Shown here: positions 49,261-62,680 of the stretch, in pieces
Layout: each line of letters opens with the position of its first letter
Position numbering within the stretch: the first letter of the stretch is position 1
From: Ailurus styani
Lineage: Eukaryota; Chordata; Mammalia; Carnivora; Ailuridae
Assembly (NCBI GenBank): GCA_002007465.1
Contig: LNAC01000165.1
Span: 310,001 to 374,000, forward strand
DNA length: 64,000 bases
Direction: 5' to 3'
Program-made: the position numbers and the translations under genes
The notes under the pieces: model-generated
The model's input: only the letters and a program-made list of their open reading frames with translations
What the model was told of the DNA's origin: nothing
The model's database searches: none

Positions 49261-52200
49261 CTCAGTCCGGGGCTCTTTTGTCTCCACCTGTGATCTTCAA
49301 ATATATGTGGTTAGAAACATCTGGGGGTATTGCTGCCTGCTGGGAATGGTGTTGGGGACTTACATTTTGACCATCTCTCTCTTCCAGGTAACTCTGTTGT
49401 GTAGCCAGATTTGGGGACCACTGTGTACACCATATTTTTAACACATGAATTTGCCTCACCTGTAAGTGCAGAGACGGGGAGTTTCCACATAATGTATGGA
49501 GAGTACCATTTGCAGGACTTTAAAAAAACACTCTTCTGATTCTTGCTTAGCTACACAGTATTAGTCTTTGAGTTAAATCTCAATAAACTAAAGACTTGCT
49601 TCTGACATTTGATTAAATGCAACAGTTATTGAGTGCGAGGGATATAAAAATGAGTAAGACATATGTCTTAATATAGACCCTTTAAATCCTGCTTAAATAG
49701 AAAGAAATAAGTCAGAGAATCCTGGTATTCCCTTGAATTTTAAATCATCATGATTTGTCTGACTGCTGGCAAAATATCTTGTACCTTATAAGGTACATAG
49801 GGATGCTTAATTTGTTCTTATTTATTGTTAAATGAAAGCAGCTTTTTACTTACTTATGCTTTTTACTTTACTATTGTGGAATTATCTACCAAGCTACAAG
49901 TACCCAAAGTAGTCTCTCATTATTTATATTCGGTAGGTGACTGGAGGAAGAAACAAGAAAGAAACACCATATTTTGCCCATCCTGTGTTTTCAGATTGAG
50001 TAGTAATATAATAGATTTAATTATATCATAGGTGTAATAATTATATAACAGGTACTTTTTTTACAGAGGTAAAATAGCCATAGTAAACACTGCTTCTCCT
50101 AAACAGTTTTTACTTTCTGTGCTTTATATTTTATCCTAAGGTATCTGTAAAGAATGTTGGGCCTGATGTATTTTATGTTAGGAGATATAGAGATTCTCAT
50201 ATTTATGGAAAGGAGAAAAGGAAAGAAAGATTCTAGAGACAGTCAGTCATGAGACTCAAATAAGCATGAGGAAATTCAATGTACACTGGGGTGCCATATT
50301 TGTTTTTATGTTTGTTTTTTAATGATCTACCAGGAAGGTTTCATAGCAAGTGGGACAAGGATTCAACTACTGGACAGTGGATATGTGGATATTCTTTTCG
50401 CCACTTACTGGGACTGGAGAGTTGAAGGAGAGGGATATCTGAGTCATTTTTGGTGTCACCAGCAGCCCTCTTCCTTGTCAGCTATGGGAGGGAAAACGTG
50501 TGGGGGAGTGTGGAACGCAAATGACAAGGCAGGGATGATTGTGGTGGGTGCGCGAGTGGGGAGAGCTGAGCACTGGCTAAGTTGAGCTGAGGAGGAATGG
50601 ACTTGGTTGCCTTGGGTCTGGGCTATATTACCAGTACAGACAGGAACCTGCCTTTCTTGTTTATGCTGCATTCCTGGAGACCAATACAGTGCCTGGCACA
50701 TATCAGCTGTTGTTTAAAGACAGGTTAAATGAAGGTATGATGAATAACTGTTTGCACAACTATGCCAACTATTTTGAGGAAGTTGAGATTCAATAAATAG
50801 AAGTTGGGAGGTTGAGGTAAGTTTCTTGGTTCTAGCATCATACCTTGCACATAACTGACACATAAGGAAGTTTGTGGTTGGGCCTCCAGCATTCGTGTTG
50901 AGATCAACATTATAGATTTTAATACTTTAAATGCATTAGAATGAAGTGAGAGCACTGATTTTTCTTTATTTTTTTTAGGAAAGTGTGCTTCTGTTTTCAT
51001 TTTTGATTTTTCAAAAAAATCATGTTTCCTGAGACAGAGAAGTCATTTCACTCAAAATTGGAGTTACTCTAAAGTCATGATTCCCAGTCTCTAACATATT
51101 AACTTGCTTACTCCTTTTTTGGTACATACCAACTTTTGCATATTAACTCAGTACAAACTTACAGTTTATCATGCAGTGGTGTGTGTTCGTGTTTGTGGGA
51201 ACAGAATTTCAGGGTTGGGTCAGTGTGTTTATTTTCTGACAGTGTGTAGGCAGTACGTAAAGCAATAAATAATTTCCCTCAGCAGCTGTAAAAATGGGTA
51301 ATCTTTGGTTTTGCATTGGTAGATAAAAAGAAATAAAAATGATCACCAACAAAAATGGGAATGTGACTGTAGTGAAATAACTTGGGGAAATGGAAGTGGG
51401 ATTGCCAGTGGTAAAAGACATGCCCCTTTACCTTTAAAATAGTGAATTTTAATGCTTTTTATTTATATACGCAATTTAGTTATATAAAAAAAGGCAAAAC
51501 AGTTGAATTTAGTCAATCATTAAATTGATTTGAAGAAGGTAGAGGCTAATTGGTGAGAAAAACTTTCTGATTGGTTCACTAGTTATTAACATGTTTGCTG
51601 TTTATAGGAATTCAGTCTCATTCAAAACCATACAAAATATGTTTTCAAACAGTAGGTTGCTGTAATTTGTCCATTCCCCACCAAACTAGCTTTTGTGTGT
51701 ATAGTATAATCACGGTCAGATTAGAGCTCCTATTTCTCATCTTTGGGATATAGTGGAACAGTTGATACATTTGGAATATAATGTCTTTCTATGAAATTAC
51801 TTTTTAGCTTTTTTTTTTTAAGCGTCTTTTGCAGCAGCAGGGACCACAAACCTTAATGTCTACAGAAGACATGCAGATGAGGATAAAAAAAGTAAGGCTG
51901 ACCCTGTGGGAACCTGAGGGAACAGGAGAGCAGAAACCATTTAGTCTTTAGCCAACTGCAGCTGTGGGAGGTGTGGGGCTGCTGTTGCCAGATCTCTTAT
52001 TTCAAGAAAAGCTAGAAATTGGAAATTCTATTTGAAATTGTCTCTATCTTTAAATTTCAGCAGCTGATTAATTTTTTAAAGCAGTGTGTAGACCAAACAA
52101 AGCCTAGCAGGCTGCCAGTTTGTGACCCCAGCTCTCAGTCTGTGACCGCTGCTTTGGATAATCACGCATAGGAGGAAGGGCGCATCTCCTAGGACCAGAT

Positions 52201-53014
52201 ACCCAGGATTCTAACTCAGCGGGAACTAAATATGGGCCCTTGCGCAAGTCACTCTCATTTTTAAAATTATGGATTTGGGCCAAATGATGTTTAATTTAGT
52301 GTCTTTTCAAGTTTGACAACATCTATGATTTTATAAGGAGAAATAGCTGGTCTTCACGTTCATTACCATTCTTATTTTCGCTGTGACTTGCGCGATTTCC
52401 CCAAATATTTGAATTCTGCCTACTATTGGCCTCTTTGAAGGTTGTTTATGAACATTTGTTGAAACTGACCAGAGAAAATACTGTCAACTTGTCTCTGAGT
52501 CTAAGCAAATTGTTAGCAGAGTTGCAGAACTTGGCTATCTCCTGCTGTAGTAAACATATTAATAAGCTCTCACCAGAAGAACTGTGAACAGATGCAGTTC
52601 TTGAAAACACAGTGTCCTTGTCACATTTACTTGTCTGTTTCTCCTAGTGAGGCAAGCCGTGCTTGTGGTATCCTAGTAAATACTCTCCTTTTTGTCATAA
52701 CCAGATCACAGTCCATGAGTTCAGTAGAAATATCATTGTAACCAGTATCTTTAACGCATAGATCTAAGCCCTAAGGGAAGGTGCACAATGACATAAAATG
52801 ACAATTTTTTTCCCATTCTGTCACATATTTTTAAAAAAAATTCTGGTACCCAATTCCTTGGAGCCAGAACTAAGAATAGCACATTGCCTTTGTAGCCACT
52901 TTTCAATGTGGAACTTGAGGTGCTTTAAATACAATAAATGTATCCACACACATCTTATGTGGTCAACTGGGAACCATCCCCAGTTCAGTGGAACAATGTA
53001 GGCATAACACCTAA

Positions 53015-53190
53015 GCACTTCTTTCTTTGCTGATAACTAGCTGGGTGACCTTGAAGATTGCATACCTTTCTGAATTGCTATTTTCTCACCGATAAAAATG
53101 CTGTTTAAATATTTGCATCTCATAGAGTTGCGAGGATCACAAGAAAGCAATTAAATGTGAACGTACTTTACAAAACATAAAGCGTGGTGT
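53015..53190 (+). mobile_element. MIR relic
   Basis: GATAACTAGCTGGGTGACCT, ATAGAGTTGCGAGGATCAC and TACTTTACAAAACATAAAGC follow the MIR core and end. Confidence 0.75.
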
Positions 53191-53498
53191 GTCAGAGAGA
53201 TAACATGCTAATCAATCACTTACCTCATTCAAACATGAGGAATGGAAGTACGAATTGAATAAAGCAGATTGTTTTGCCCAATGCGGCTTTAATTCTTTGG
53301 GATTTGGAATTGGCCTCCCAGTTACATCCTTGCTTCCCTCCATTTAAAACCATCTCTCATATCTCAACAGTTTAATTAATTTGTGTCACTGGATATATGA
53401 AATCAGACTTAGAATCTCAGAGGAAAAAGAATTTGTCTGTTCCTTGAAGGACCTTACAAATAATCCTTTGGATTTACTCTTTAAAAAGAATTATATAT

Positions 53499-53714
53499 TG
53501 GGGTGCTTGGGTGGCTCAGTAAGTTTAGGGCTGCCTAGGTGGCTCAGTTGGTTAAGCCTCTGACTCTTGATTTCAGTTCAGGTGGTGATCTCAGGCTTGT
53601 GAGATTGAGCCCCTCATTGGGCTCCCTGCCAAGTGTAGAGCCTGCCTAAGATTCTCTTTCTCCTTCTCCCTCTGCCCCTCCCTGCTTGTGCACTTTCTCT
53701 CTCTCAAAAAATAA
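53499..53714 (+). mobile_element. Older SINEC with duplicated head
   Basis: A first head (GGTGCTTGGGTGGCTCAG, 53,502-53,519) is followed within about 15 bases by a second (CTGCCTAGGTGGCTCAG) that continues into a full body of the older TGACTCTTGATTTC type. Tandem heads suggest a partial duplication or an insertion at the edge of another copy. Confidence 0.85.
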
Positions 53715-54285
53715 AAAAGAGCTATGTGTTTAATCTCCACTTTCTTTCCTTCTTTCTGGACTTCTTCCAGTTTTTCCACATGAAGTGTTAGAATCGAAGA
53801 ACTTGAGTGATTGCAATGTCACCTACAGAATTATTTAGAGAACACATTATCACTTCTGTCCACTTAATCTTACATAATAAACAGTTTGCTAAGTTTCTAC
53901 CTAGCTTCAATTTCTACCATCTAAAATGGTGGCATGATATTCAAATACTGGATACTAAATTTTCCTTTACCTTAAGCATTCATGATTTTTCTGGTGTTTT
54001 TTGTTTTTTGTTTTGTTTTTTCCCCTCAAATATATCCAGTAGTGTGCTGATCCTCAGAAAAGTGCAAAAGCCCTGATTTGTAGCACTTGTTGATTTTCGT
54101 GGTGTAAATTCTACCACCATATTGGTTCCAAGGTGATGATTTTATGTCACTGAACATGAAACTGGGAAGAGTTAATGCCTAACTGGATCTCTTGAGCCAG
54201 AGTGAGCAACTCCAGCCCATAATGACACAGTCCTATGATGAACATATTAGTCAGTGTGGAGAAGAAAAGCTCTAAGTATGTTTTT

Positions 54286-54474
54286 TTTTAAAGATTTTAT
54301 TTATTTATTTGACAGAGAGAGAGATTATAAGTAGGCAGAGAGGCAAGCAGAGGAAGAGGGGGAAGCAGGCCCCCTGCCGAACCGAGAGCCCAATGCGGGG
54401 CTCAATCCCGGGACCCTGAGATCATGACCTGAGCCGAAGGCAGAGTCTTAACCCACTGAGCCACCCAGGTGCCC
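54286..54474 (-). mobile_element. Young SINEC with perfect target-site duplication
   Basis: Minus-strand copy bounded by CTCTAAGTATGTTTTT at 54,270-54,285 and 54,475-54,490. Confidence 0.95.
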
Positions 54475-55396
54475 CTCTAAGTATGTTTTTATCATTGACT
54501 TATTATTTATAAATTATACTTAAAATTTATATAATATTTCATGCAGTGAATATGATATATTTATTATATATATAATAGTTTTCATATTTTAAAAACAGAA
54601 TGAAATATTACTGGATTTTAAGATAAATTTTTTTCATTTGATTTTTCTGTTTCATTAGAATATTTATATTCACTAGTCTCAATGTCTTTCTAAATAACTT
54701 ATATATTTAAAATATTTCAGAGCTTACTTTAGTCATGCTCTGTTATTCATTTCCCCGTGGTGTGGCTCTTACTGCATCTCAGGGTGGACATCATGGAGTA
54801 ATTTTTTTGCAGGAAAGGTGTTTGGCATCATAGCTTCTGAGATATCACATGTCAGAGTCCCCTAAATCTCCAAATCCATTGCTTCATTATCTTTTGGTCA
54901 ACATTGTTTCAGAAGAAATCTTTGGAAATCTCAATTTTATTTCTTCTGAAGGTGAATTTATTTTCTTTCAGCCTGGAGTTCGTAACATTCTTTATCTCTG
55001 AATCAACAATAAAACTTACCAGTATGTATCTAGGCTGTCAAAGGTGTTTTTTTTTTCCCCTCCCATTTTGTGTGTAACCTTGTAAATTCTCTCAGTTTCC
55101 AAGTCTTCCCCTAGTTGGTTTTTGCTCTTTCATTGGGATCATTCCTATTGGCCTATTGTTTTCTTTGTTGGGAAAGACTGCTATTCTATGTCTTGTCCTG
55201 CATATAACTTTTAATTTTTGTGTTTTATTTTTTCTTTTCTAATTTTTTGTTTTATATTTAATTTTTTCCACTTTATCACTAAATTCCACTAAATTCCACT
55301 TTGCCTGTTTTGCTCTTTTTCCCCTCCAATGTGATATTTTTTTATATGTTACTCTATTTTTAATAGAAATGATGTCTTTTTAAAGATCTCTTTTTA

Positions 55397-55590
55397 GTTT
55401 TTAAACTTTTATTCATTTTCTTAGGGAGAGAAAAGGCATGGGAGGAGGGGCAGAGGGAGAGAGAGAATCTCAAGCAGACTCCCCGTTGAGTGGAGAGCCT
55501 GACAGGGAGTCCATCTCACAACCCTGAGATCATGACATGAGCTGAAATCAAGAGTCAGAGGCTTAACCGACTGAGCCACCTAGGCTCCCC
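55397..55590 (-). mobile_element. Older SINEC with perfect target-site duplication
   Basis: Minus-strand copy of the older type (GACTCTTGATTTCAGC body) that nevertheless keeps an exact 16-base duplication, TAAAGATCTCTTTTTA, at 55,381-55,396 and 55,591-55,606. Confidence 0.95.
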
Positions 55591-57093
55591 TAAAGATCTC
55601 TTTTTAAACTCCACGTAGATATTTTCTAAAATTGCCTTACATTTCCTCAAAAAACTATTTTTGAGGCTCCCCATCCCCTGCCATGATTTAGAGCATTGTT
55701 ACTTTTTTTTCTGTGCTACAAATTTTCTTTTATGGGCCCCTGATGACTTCTCTGGGTGGGGGCGAAGTCTGGCCAGATCTGACAGGTCAAGGCAACTGGC
55801 AAACCTAACTGTCCTTACAGTCACCATTGTCCTCTCCTCTGCCAGCAACCTGTGTTTGCAGACCCGAGATGGGAAGGCAGCCTGACCTCAGGGCACTTGG
55901 CACAGCCTCCAGCACAAAGTAGCAGTAGCAGAGCAGGTCCTCAGCAAATGCTGGTTTCTCCTCCTACTTGTGAAAGAATTGGTCAAAATTCAAGTTGAGG
56001 AGAGATATCTTTGATATAGGTGAACAGAACTCAGAATGCTGCCTATACTGCTTCCTAATCCTGTCTCTTCAATTTGAGAGTTTGTAGAAGTGTCAACTGT
56101 ATTCTAGAAGATCATTTTCTTTGTGTTCATTGGTTTCCAAACTTATTGAGAATTTTTTTCTTAATTTGGATATTTTCTTGGACATTTTCATGGTGACTTG
56201 GGAAGGGAGTTATATTATTTTCTTATGTGTAACCTCAGTATTGCTTCTTTTTAGAAAAAAAAATTCCTGAATTTTGTTTGCTTAGTTTTCTCCTCATAAA
56301 ATTTACTTATTCAGTTTCATGTACAAAATGAAGCCAGATAATTTTTTGGAACTATATTTTAGGTTTTTATTTTAACATAACCATCATTTATGGGCTGGAT
56401 GATACATTATTCCATGTATCAATGTTATGGATCCTTATTGTTCCTCTTATGTTGCATGCTGAGGTCAAGGAGGGTCATACATATGATGCTGGAATCACTT
56501 CTGATCCTGATTAATAGGATAGGAGTTAATAATACTTAAATATATTGCATATTCAAGTGTAGTCAACAGATTATCTATGCCATTTAAGTGACGCAAAGTC
56601 ACAGAAATAGAAAGCAATCTAGAAACCATTTCTGTATTATTTTGAATTCATATGTATTGAAGCTTTTTCTTTGTTTCATATTGCCAGTTACAATTTCACC
56701 CAAAATTACCTGCAAACTAGCTTGGATTCTTTAAGAACATACCAATTACCTAGATTAGCATATTGGTTCATAACCAAAAGGAAAAAATAACCCAGCATAT
56801 AAAAGTCAAAATGGATACTCTGCAAATAGTTAAGAATTGGCAAGTCTTCCCCGAGAGTTTTTAAGAATTCCCAGAGTGATATACATGGGTGTACATGTGT
56901 GTATGTGTTTGTCTCTATTGGAGGTGTGATTAGGATGAGAATGGTATTATATTTAATTAATACAATGAGAATTATAGTTATATTCTTTCCTCAGTCTCAA
57001 ATTGAATGATAAAGTTGTTACATGGTTTTCATACTAATTCTTTAAAGCCTATTTTTATGAGTTACTTTAGTTTAATTTAAACCTCTTTGATTG

Positions 57094-57285
57094 GACTCCA
57101 GGGTGGTTCAGTCTGTTAAGCATCTGTCTTTGGCTTAGGTCATGATCCCAGGGTCCTCAGATTAAGCCCACATGGGACTCCCTGTTCAGTGAGGAGTCTG
57201 CTTCTCCCTCTCCCTCTGGCCCTTTCTCTCTTATGCTCTCTCTCTCTCTCTCTCAAATAAATAAATAAATAAATTCTTGAAAAAA
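57094..57285 (+). mobile_element. Older SINEC
   Basis: Plus-strand copy (CTCCAGGGTGGTTCAGTC head, CTTTGGCTTAGGTCATGATC, (CT)n, (AAATA)n). Head and body are diverged. Confidence 0.9.
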
Positions 57286-58104
57286 TAAAACTCTGATTAA
57301 TAAATATATTAAATAATATGTAACCTCTGCAATTCTATACTAGTATTCTATTCAAGCTTTCTCCATTTTCAGAAAATATTCAAACACAGACATTTATGTC
57401 CAAATTTATTTGAATCATTTTTACTGCAGCTTGGCACTTTTTCTGATTCTTGGTATATAATATCTATTCTACTTCCTGGATCCACTAACTCTTAATTTCC
57501 CTCTCTTTCTTCCCTCCTCCCCCAGTAGAGAAACAAAAAAGTAGGGGTTAGACCTGTCCTCTTTAATTTTCTTCTTTTTAATGATGAATTTTTTTTCTAT
57601 TTAATGATCCTGGTACATACAGATTTTTTTTCTTGGTATTAATCTTACAGTTAACAAACCATCAATATGTAAGTACTAGATGGCAATTTACACACTGTTT
57701 CACCTTATTAAAGATGGTTGCCAAGTTGCTAGTTTGTTATAAAGCTTCGAAATTTTTATCTTGTTTAACATATTTTTAACACTTTATTTTAAAACTCTTT
57801 TAATATAAAAATAGTACAGTAAATCACATTTTAAGCCTGTGTCACCTAGAGAAAGCATCTTTCAGTTCTGTACTCTTCTTCAATCCCCAAATTACTATTT
57901 TAAATACAGGAGAGAACTTTCTTAATGTGAGCCCTGTAAAAAATATGTTCAAAATTTTCTGTATTATTAGCTTCTTTATTAATTTTCAAGGTTGGTTCTG
58001 GAAGAAAATGTAATAATTCTGTGCTGGTGTGGGCTCAAACTGTGTGTGAACCCCACTGAGATCTAGCTTTGCTCAGTGTCGCAAAGTCAAGAGATGAGGC
58101 AGCC

Positions 58105-58310
58105 TTGCACAGGGTGAAGAGCACGGTTTCTGGGGCTGCCGTTGGTCCAAATCCAGGCTCTGCCAATTACTAGACAAGTTCTTTAACCTCTCTGTGCTTC
58201 CATTTCCCTATCTGTCAAGTGGGGATAATAATCATCTCACTTTTAAGGTAATTAAGTCACAATTAAATGAAATCATGCCTGGCACATGGTGCATTGTTGT
58301 AGAGTTTGTT
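58105..58310 (+). mobile_element. MIR relic
   Basis: GAAGAGCACGGTTTCTGGGG, CCAGGCTCTGCCAATTACTA, ACCTCTCTGTGCTTCCATTT and ATGCCTGGCACATGG cover nearly the whole MIR. Confidence 0.9.
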
Positions 58311-59461
58311 CCCATTATTATTACCCATTCTGTAAAAGTGAGTTACCCTATGTAAATTATGTAGCCAAAAAGGACATTTATTGACTTGTGCTGCTGGGCA
58401 TGGCCTCTTCAGTTCTGTGAGCAAGAGGAGAGGCCTTGGCCTCCACTCCTGATCCATATGGAATGAAGTTCCCGAAGTCAAAAGGCAGTAGTCCCGGTAG
58501 GAGAAGGCAGAAGGAGTGTTGGGCAAGTAGAACAACAAGTGTCCACTCCGTATGGGGAAAGGTTATAGGAATCATAAAGGGAAAGAAGCAAGAACAGTGG
58601 TCCTCATGATCAGAAGTACTGTTCTGTGAAAGAAGGATTAGTCTTGTCCGATGTATCATTGAGTTGGAGAATGGGGCATCTGTGTAGGAGTTGAGCAGCA
58701 TGGGATTCCTCTAATTCAAAGGAAACAAAAAAGCTAGAATTCTGAAGTGGAATAAATTGTATCATAGAGCTGTGAGATGCCTGTTGCTAGTAAAGACTAT
58801 TAAACAGAGGTCTAAAAATCACTTGCTACAGAGAAGGTCATATGTAATAATAGACAGGGAGGGAGAGATAACAGTAAATATGTCTAATTCTATGACTCCT
58901 ACAAATGTGGGACCTTTAGGAGACACTGTCAGGTCTTTGAGACTTTGCTCTGCTAATCATGGTTGTCTGACACTCAGTCTTCCAAATTTCTAATGGAAAA
59001 TGTTGACATTTTTTATTCAACATTTGATTTCCCTGAGCTATAGTATGGATGAGATTTTATTTTTGTCTTTCATATTTAACTACATATAGTCTGATCCATG
59101 CTCATCAATGCTTGCTGGAGATAGGGAGAGTCCAGAAACACTGCTAATTCTCAAGGCCCATTTTGCCTAATAATGGCAGCTGGACTCAAGAACTAGTAAG
59201 TTTCTGGCATGATACCTTTGATTCTGGCATCAATAAATTTTACTGAGAGAATGATTTCATTTATTAATTGATCTCATGTTAGTAAAACAATTAAGTTAGC
59301 TCTTCAGCAATGAGAATAAATTCCTTACAAAGAGTAAAATGTGGATTGGAAACTTGGTTATTTGTGTTTTTATTGCTCAGTACAACACGTGTCTTAAATC
59401 TTATGTGGAAGTAGACAGTATGTAAATTAAATGTGTCTGTCATTTTAGACATATTTCAGTC

Positions 59462-59498
59462 ACTATTATTATAAAGAGGTCCTCTTTATAATAGTAGT
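59462..59498. repeat. Near-perfect 37-base palindrome
   Basis: An 18-base left arm ending TATAAAGAGG (59,462-59,479) and an 18-base right arm starting CCTCTTTATA (59,481-59,498) pair at 17 of 18 positions around a single central T. The only mismatch is T66/G94. It could extrude as a cruciform or fold as an RNA hairpin. Confidence 0.9.
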
Positions 59499-59543
59499 TT
59501 TGTTTCTACCTGTAATAGTTTTGTAATAGTTTTGTTTCTACCT
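59490..59543 (+). repeat. Short direct duplication beside the palindrome
   Basis: TAGTTTTGTTTCTACCT occurs at about 59,494 and again at about 59,525, with an extra TAATAGTTTTG between. It appears to be a local tandem duplication. Confidence 0.8.
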
Positions 59544-59674
59544 TGGTAATATTTTGATTATAATTTAGAGAGTCAATTATCAAACATATAAATGTTTGGC
59601 ATGCTTAAAATTTATTTGAATGGGATAGGAAAAATTAATAAAATAACTATTATGATTATCCAAGTAGGAAAGAG

Positions 59675-59738
59675 GTAAATAAAGTAAAATAAAATAAATA
59701 AGCAAATAAAGTAAAATAAAAAGTATTAAATAAATAAC
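59675..59738 (+). repeat. A-rich (AAATA)n tract
   Basis: Imperfect AAATA/AAAATA units without an attached SINE body. Confidence 0.8.
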
Positions 59739-60715
59739 CAAACATGATTCTCAGTGAAATTATTTAGAATCATCTTAAACTAAATGATTTTGAAATAGGT
59801 TGTAATTAACCTATGTGCCACAAGCTCTATTTATAAAAAAAAAATCATAGGATAAGAACCAGGTTTAGATTCTCCTTTATTAAAAAAGCCAAGTTAAATT
59901 CTTAAAATAAGCAAACAAACCAAGATTTGAAGATGAAGGAATACCATCAATGACTCACCAAATAATTCTACAAGTCAGTTCCCCAAACTCTACTTGCTTA
60001 TGTTATGACATGATAAAACGAAAATGAACCATGACTTTTATAATTCTAAGAGCAGGGAAATGATTTGATCTTATATCTTATTTTCACTGATTTCATTTTG
60101 TTCAACTTCAACCGTGTTATTCTAGTATTTCAAGGGAGAAATTATAAAGCTCCTTGTGTTTTAAAAGGTGGCTTCTAGCTTCCCTGCAAGACAACTCTTG
60201 ATTATTGGCAATAATTGATAGGATTAAGGGCATATGTAATTTAAATACCATAAAATCTCTGTATAACTCTTTTTAGACTTTGTGATGTGATAATAGATGT
60301 CATTGCTTCCAATTTTTCTATCTTTTTTTCTTTCTTATCCTGAGTTAAAATTAAAATCTCTCTGTAAGATAAGGGGGGAAGACCCAGAAATATGGCAAGT
60401 CATGAGGAATGCCTATTTGGAATTAAAATCTAGGCCATAGCTAATCTAAAAACTGTGTAATCATATAACCATTAAATGATTTGTCTTAGAAAACATACAT
60501 GCAGTGAACCCATGGTACAGCCTACCTAGTTGAGAATAGTATCAAAAGAGGGCCATCTATATCATGGATCAGAGAGCACAAATAGGAAGTAGTAAAGGCA
60601 AATTATTGACTTGAATATCTTGAGGTTCCAATTCTATTTTGTGATTACAATTACTTACCTGAACAAAATATGATTTTTACCCAGTAGCATTTCCTTATTA
60701 AAAAAACTTACTTAT

Positions 60716-60920
60716 GGGGGCACGTGGGTGGCTCCTTCGGTTAAGCATCTGTCTTTGGTTCAGGTCATGATCCCAGGGGCCTGGGATCGAGCCCCCTGTC
60801 GGGCTCTCTGTTCAACGGGGAGTCTGCTTGTCCCTCTCCCTCTGCTTCTCCCCCTGCTTGTTCTCTCTGTCTCTCTCACACACACTTACTCTATCTCTAA
60901 AATAAATAAAATCTTTTAAA
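60716..60920 (+). mobile_element. SINEC
   Basis: Plus-strand copy (GGGGCACGTGGGTGGCTC head, GCATCTGTCTTTGGTTCAGG body, CACACACTTACTCTATCTC in the CT region). AAAAAACTTA and AAAAAAGTTA flank it. Confidence 0.9.
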
Positions 60921-61309
60921 AAAGTTATGTAATCCAACAATCCTTAAACATCAGTTGATAATTACATATTTTTTAAAACTGTATTTTGAAAATGTAGCCA
61001 GTTTCTATAAACATTTTAATACAAAATTCATGTTTCAGATTGGCTGTGGATTCCTCTGCTTCTATGTTTCTTGTGAGGTTTCTAAATTTCTAATAGCCTT
61101 TAACCTATTGAACTGATGACCTTTCTCTATCAGTGGACCCCAAATATCAAAATCACATGTGGAATTTTCAAGTATAGATACTCTCAGACTTCTTTGTAGA
61201 CTGACTGAAGGAGAATATCCAGAAGTAGAGTACTGAGTTATATCATTATTATTATTTAAAAAATTTCCCTGGTGAATATTGTCACTTCTTATGTTTGGGA
61301 ACACTTGAT

Positions 61310-61440
61310 CTTGTACAACTCTTAGGACACTTACTGTATCTTAACTTCATGGTCATTTTTGTATATTTTATTACATCTCCTTTACCAGATTGCAAGCTTC
61401 TGAACAGCAGTGCTCCTATTACATTATATTAATGCTGAGC
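61310..61440 (+). mobile_element. Possible L2 3' fragment
   Basis: CTCCTTTACCAGATTGCAAG, CTTCTGAACAGCAGTGCTCC resemble the L2 end. Weak. Confidence 0.4.
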
Positions 61441-61874
61441 TTTTAAAATTTTTCTAAAATAACTTGCATGTGTTAAACATTAAAAACATTTCTATGACTG
61501 ATTCTAGGTTGTATTTTGAGTAAGAGGAATATGAAATTGTCTTTAAATATGCAGATAATATTATAATACAATAAAATGTTTTCTATTCCATTTATAATTG
61601 TTAACACCAATTATTCAGATTCCCTGGAGGCCAGTTTAGTCATATCCACCGGCTTTCTTATAGTCTGCACCCAACCCATAGAATTCTTTTAATAAAGTGC
61701 ATGAGTTAAATTTCTTTTTAACCTTAGCCGTGTTTAAGTAGCAAATATGATTCCACACTGAATTTAAAACATGACTCAACATTTTCATATCATGAAAGAT
61801 TTTTAACATTGTCTTACGAAAGTTATGAAAAATCCTAGGAAACTAATGAAACAAGCTATTGAGGTTGAGTGAAT

Positions 61875-61875
<1 letters not shown>

Positions 61876-61910
<35 letters not shown>
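61876..61910 (+). repeat. (GT)n microsatellite
   Basis: Pure GT repeat of about 17 units. Confidence 0.95.
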
Positions 61911-61912
<2 letters not shown>

Positions 61913-62196
61913 TACCATCACTATCATCACCACTATCTCTCCTACCATCATTGTTTACTATATGCTTTAAATATATAAGTTCATTTACTCTTTATAAGAG
62001 TAGTTCTCTGCTATGTTCCACTGTTTGTGTTTGGTCTTGGGGAAATCAAGACAGATAGGACCTGGTCTCTACCCTTGAGGAGTTTAGAGTCTCACGGAGG
62101 GGTCTCAAAACACTTCTCCATCTTTTCTTCCATGCTCTTAAAGTTATTTTTCCCTTTAACAAGTTTATTTCTTCATGATCACATGTACTAGTTTTT

Positions 62197-62395
62197 TTTT
62201 TTTTTAAGATTTTATTTATTTATTTCACAGAGGGAGAGAGATCACAAGGAGGCAGAGAGGCAGGCAGAGAGAGAGAGGGGGAAGCAGGCTCCCCGCCGAG
62301 CAGGGAGCCCGATGTGGGCCTCGATCCCAGGACCCTGAGATCATGACCTGAGCCGAAAGCAGAGGCTTTAACCCACTGAGCCACCCAGGCGCCCC
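62197..62395 (-). mobile_element. Young SINEC with perfect target-site duplication
   Basis: Minus-strand copy very close to the young consensus. It is flanked by ACATGTACTAGTTTTT at 62,181-62,196 and 62,396-62,411. Confidence 0.95.
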
Positions 62396-62499
62396 ACATG
62401 TACTAGTTTTTAATGCCATTTAAACATACTGAAGAAAATTGCTCTAAAGCTTAAAGCAGAAAGAACATAATTGAGAAATTACATTGGGAAGAGATGGGG

Positions 62500-62680
62500 A
62501 CATTTTGAGTTCTTAATATGCATGATTTCATTTCATACTTACAACAATCTTGTGGTATGTATTTTATATAAGATTTATGAAGGGGAAAAATGAGGCTCAT
62601 AGATGTTAAAAGGTACGTGAAAGGTCACCTACGTTCTAAGTAGAAAATGCCAGGATTTTAATCTTATCTGGAAGCGTCCA
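62500..62680 (-). mobile_element. MIR relic
   Basis: TTTCATACTTACAACAATCTTG, shown in part, then AAAAATGAGGCTCATAGATG and ATGCCAGGATTTTAATC are antisense MIR. Confidence 0.7.
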
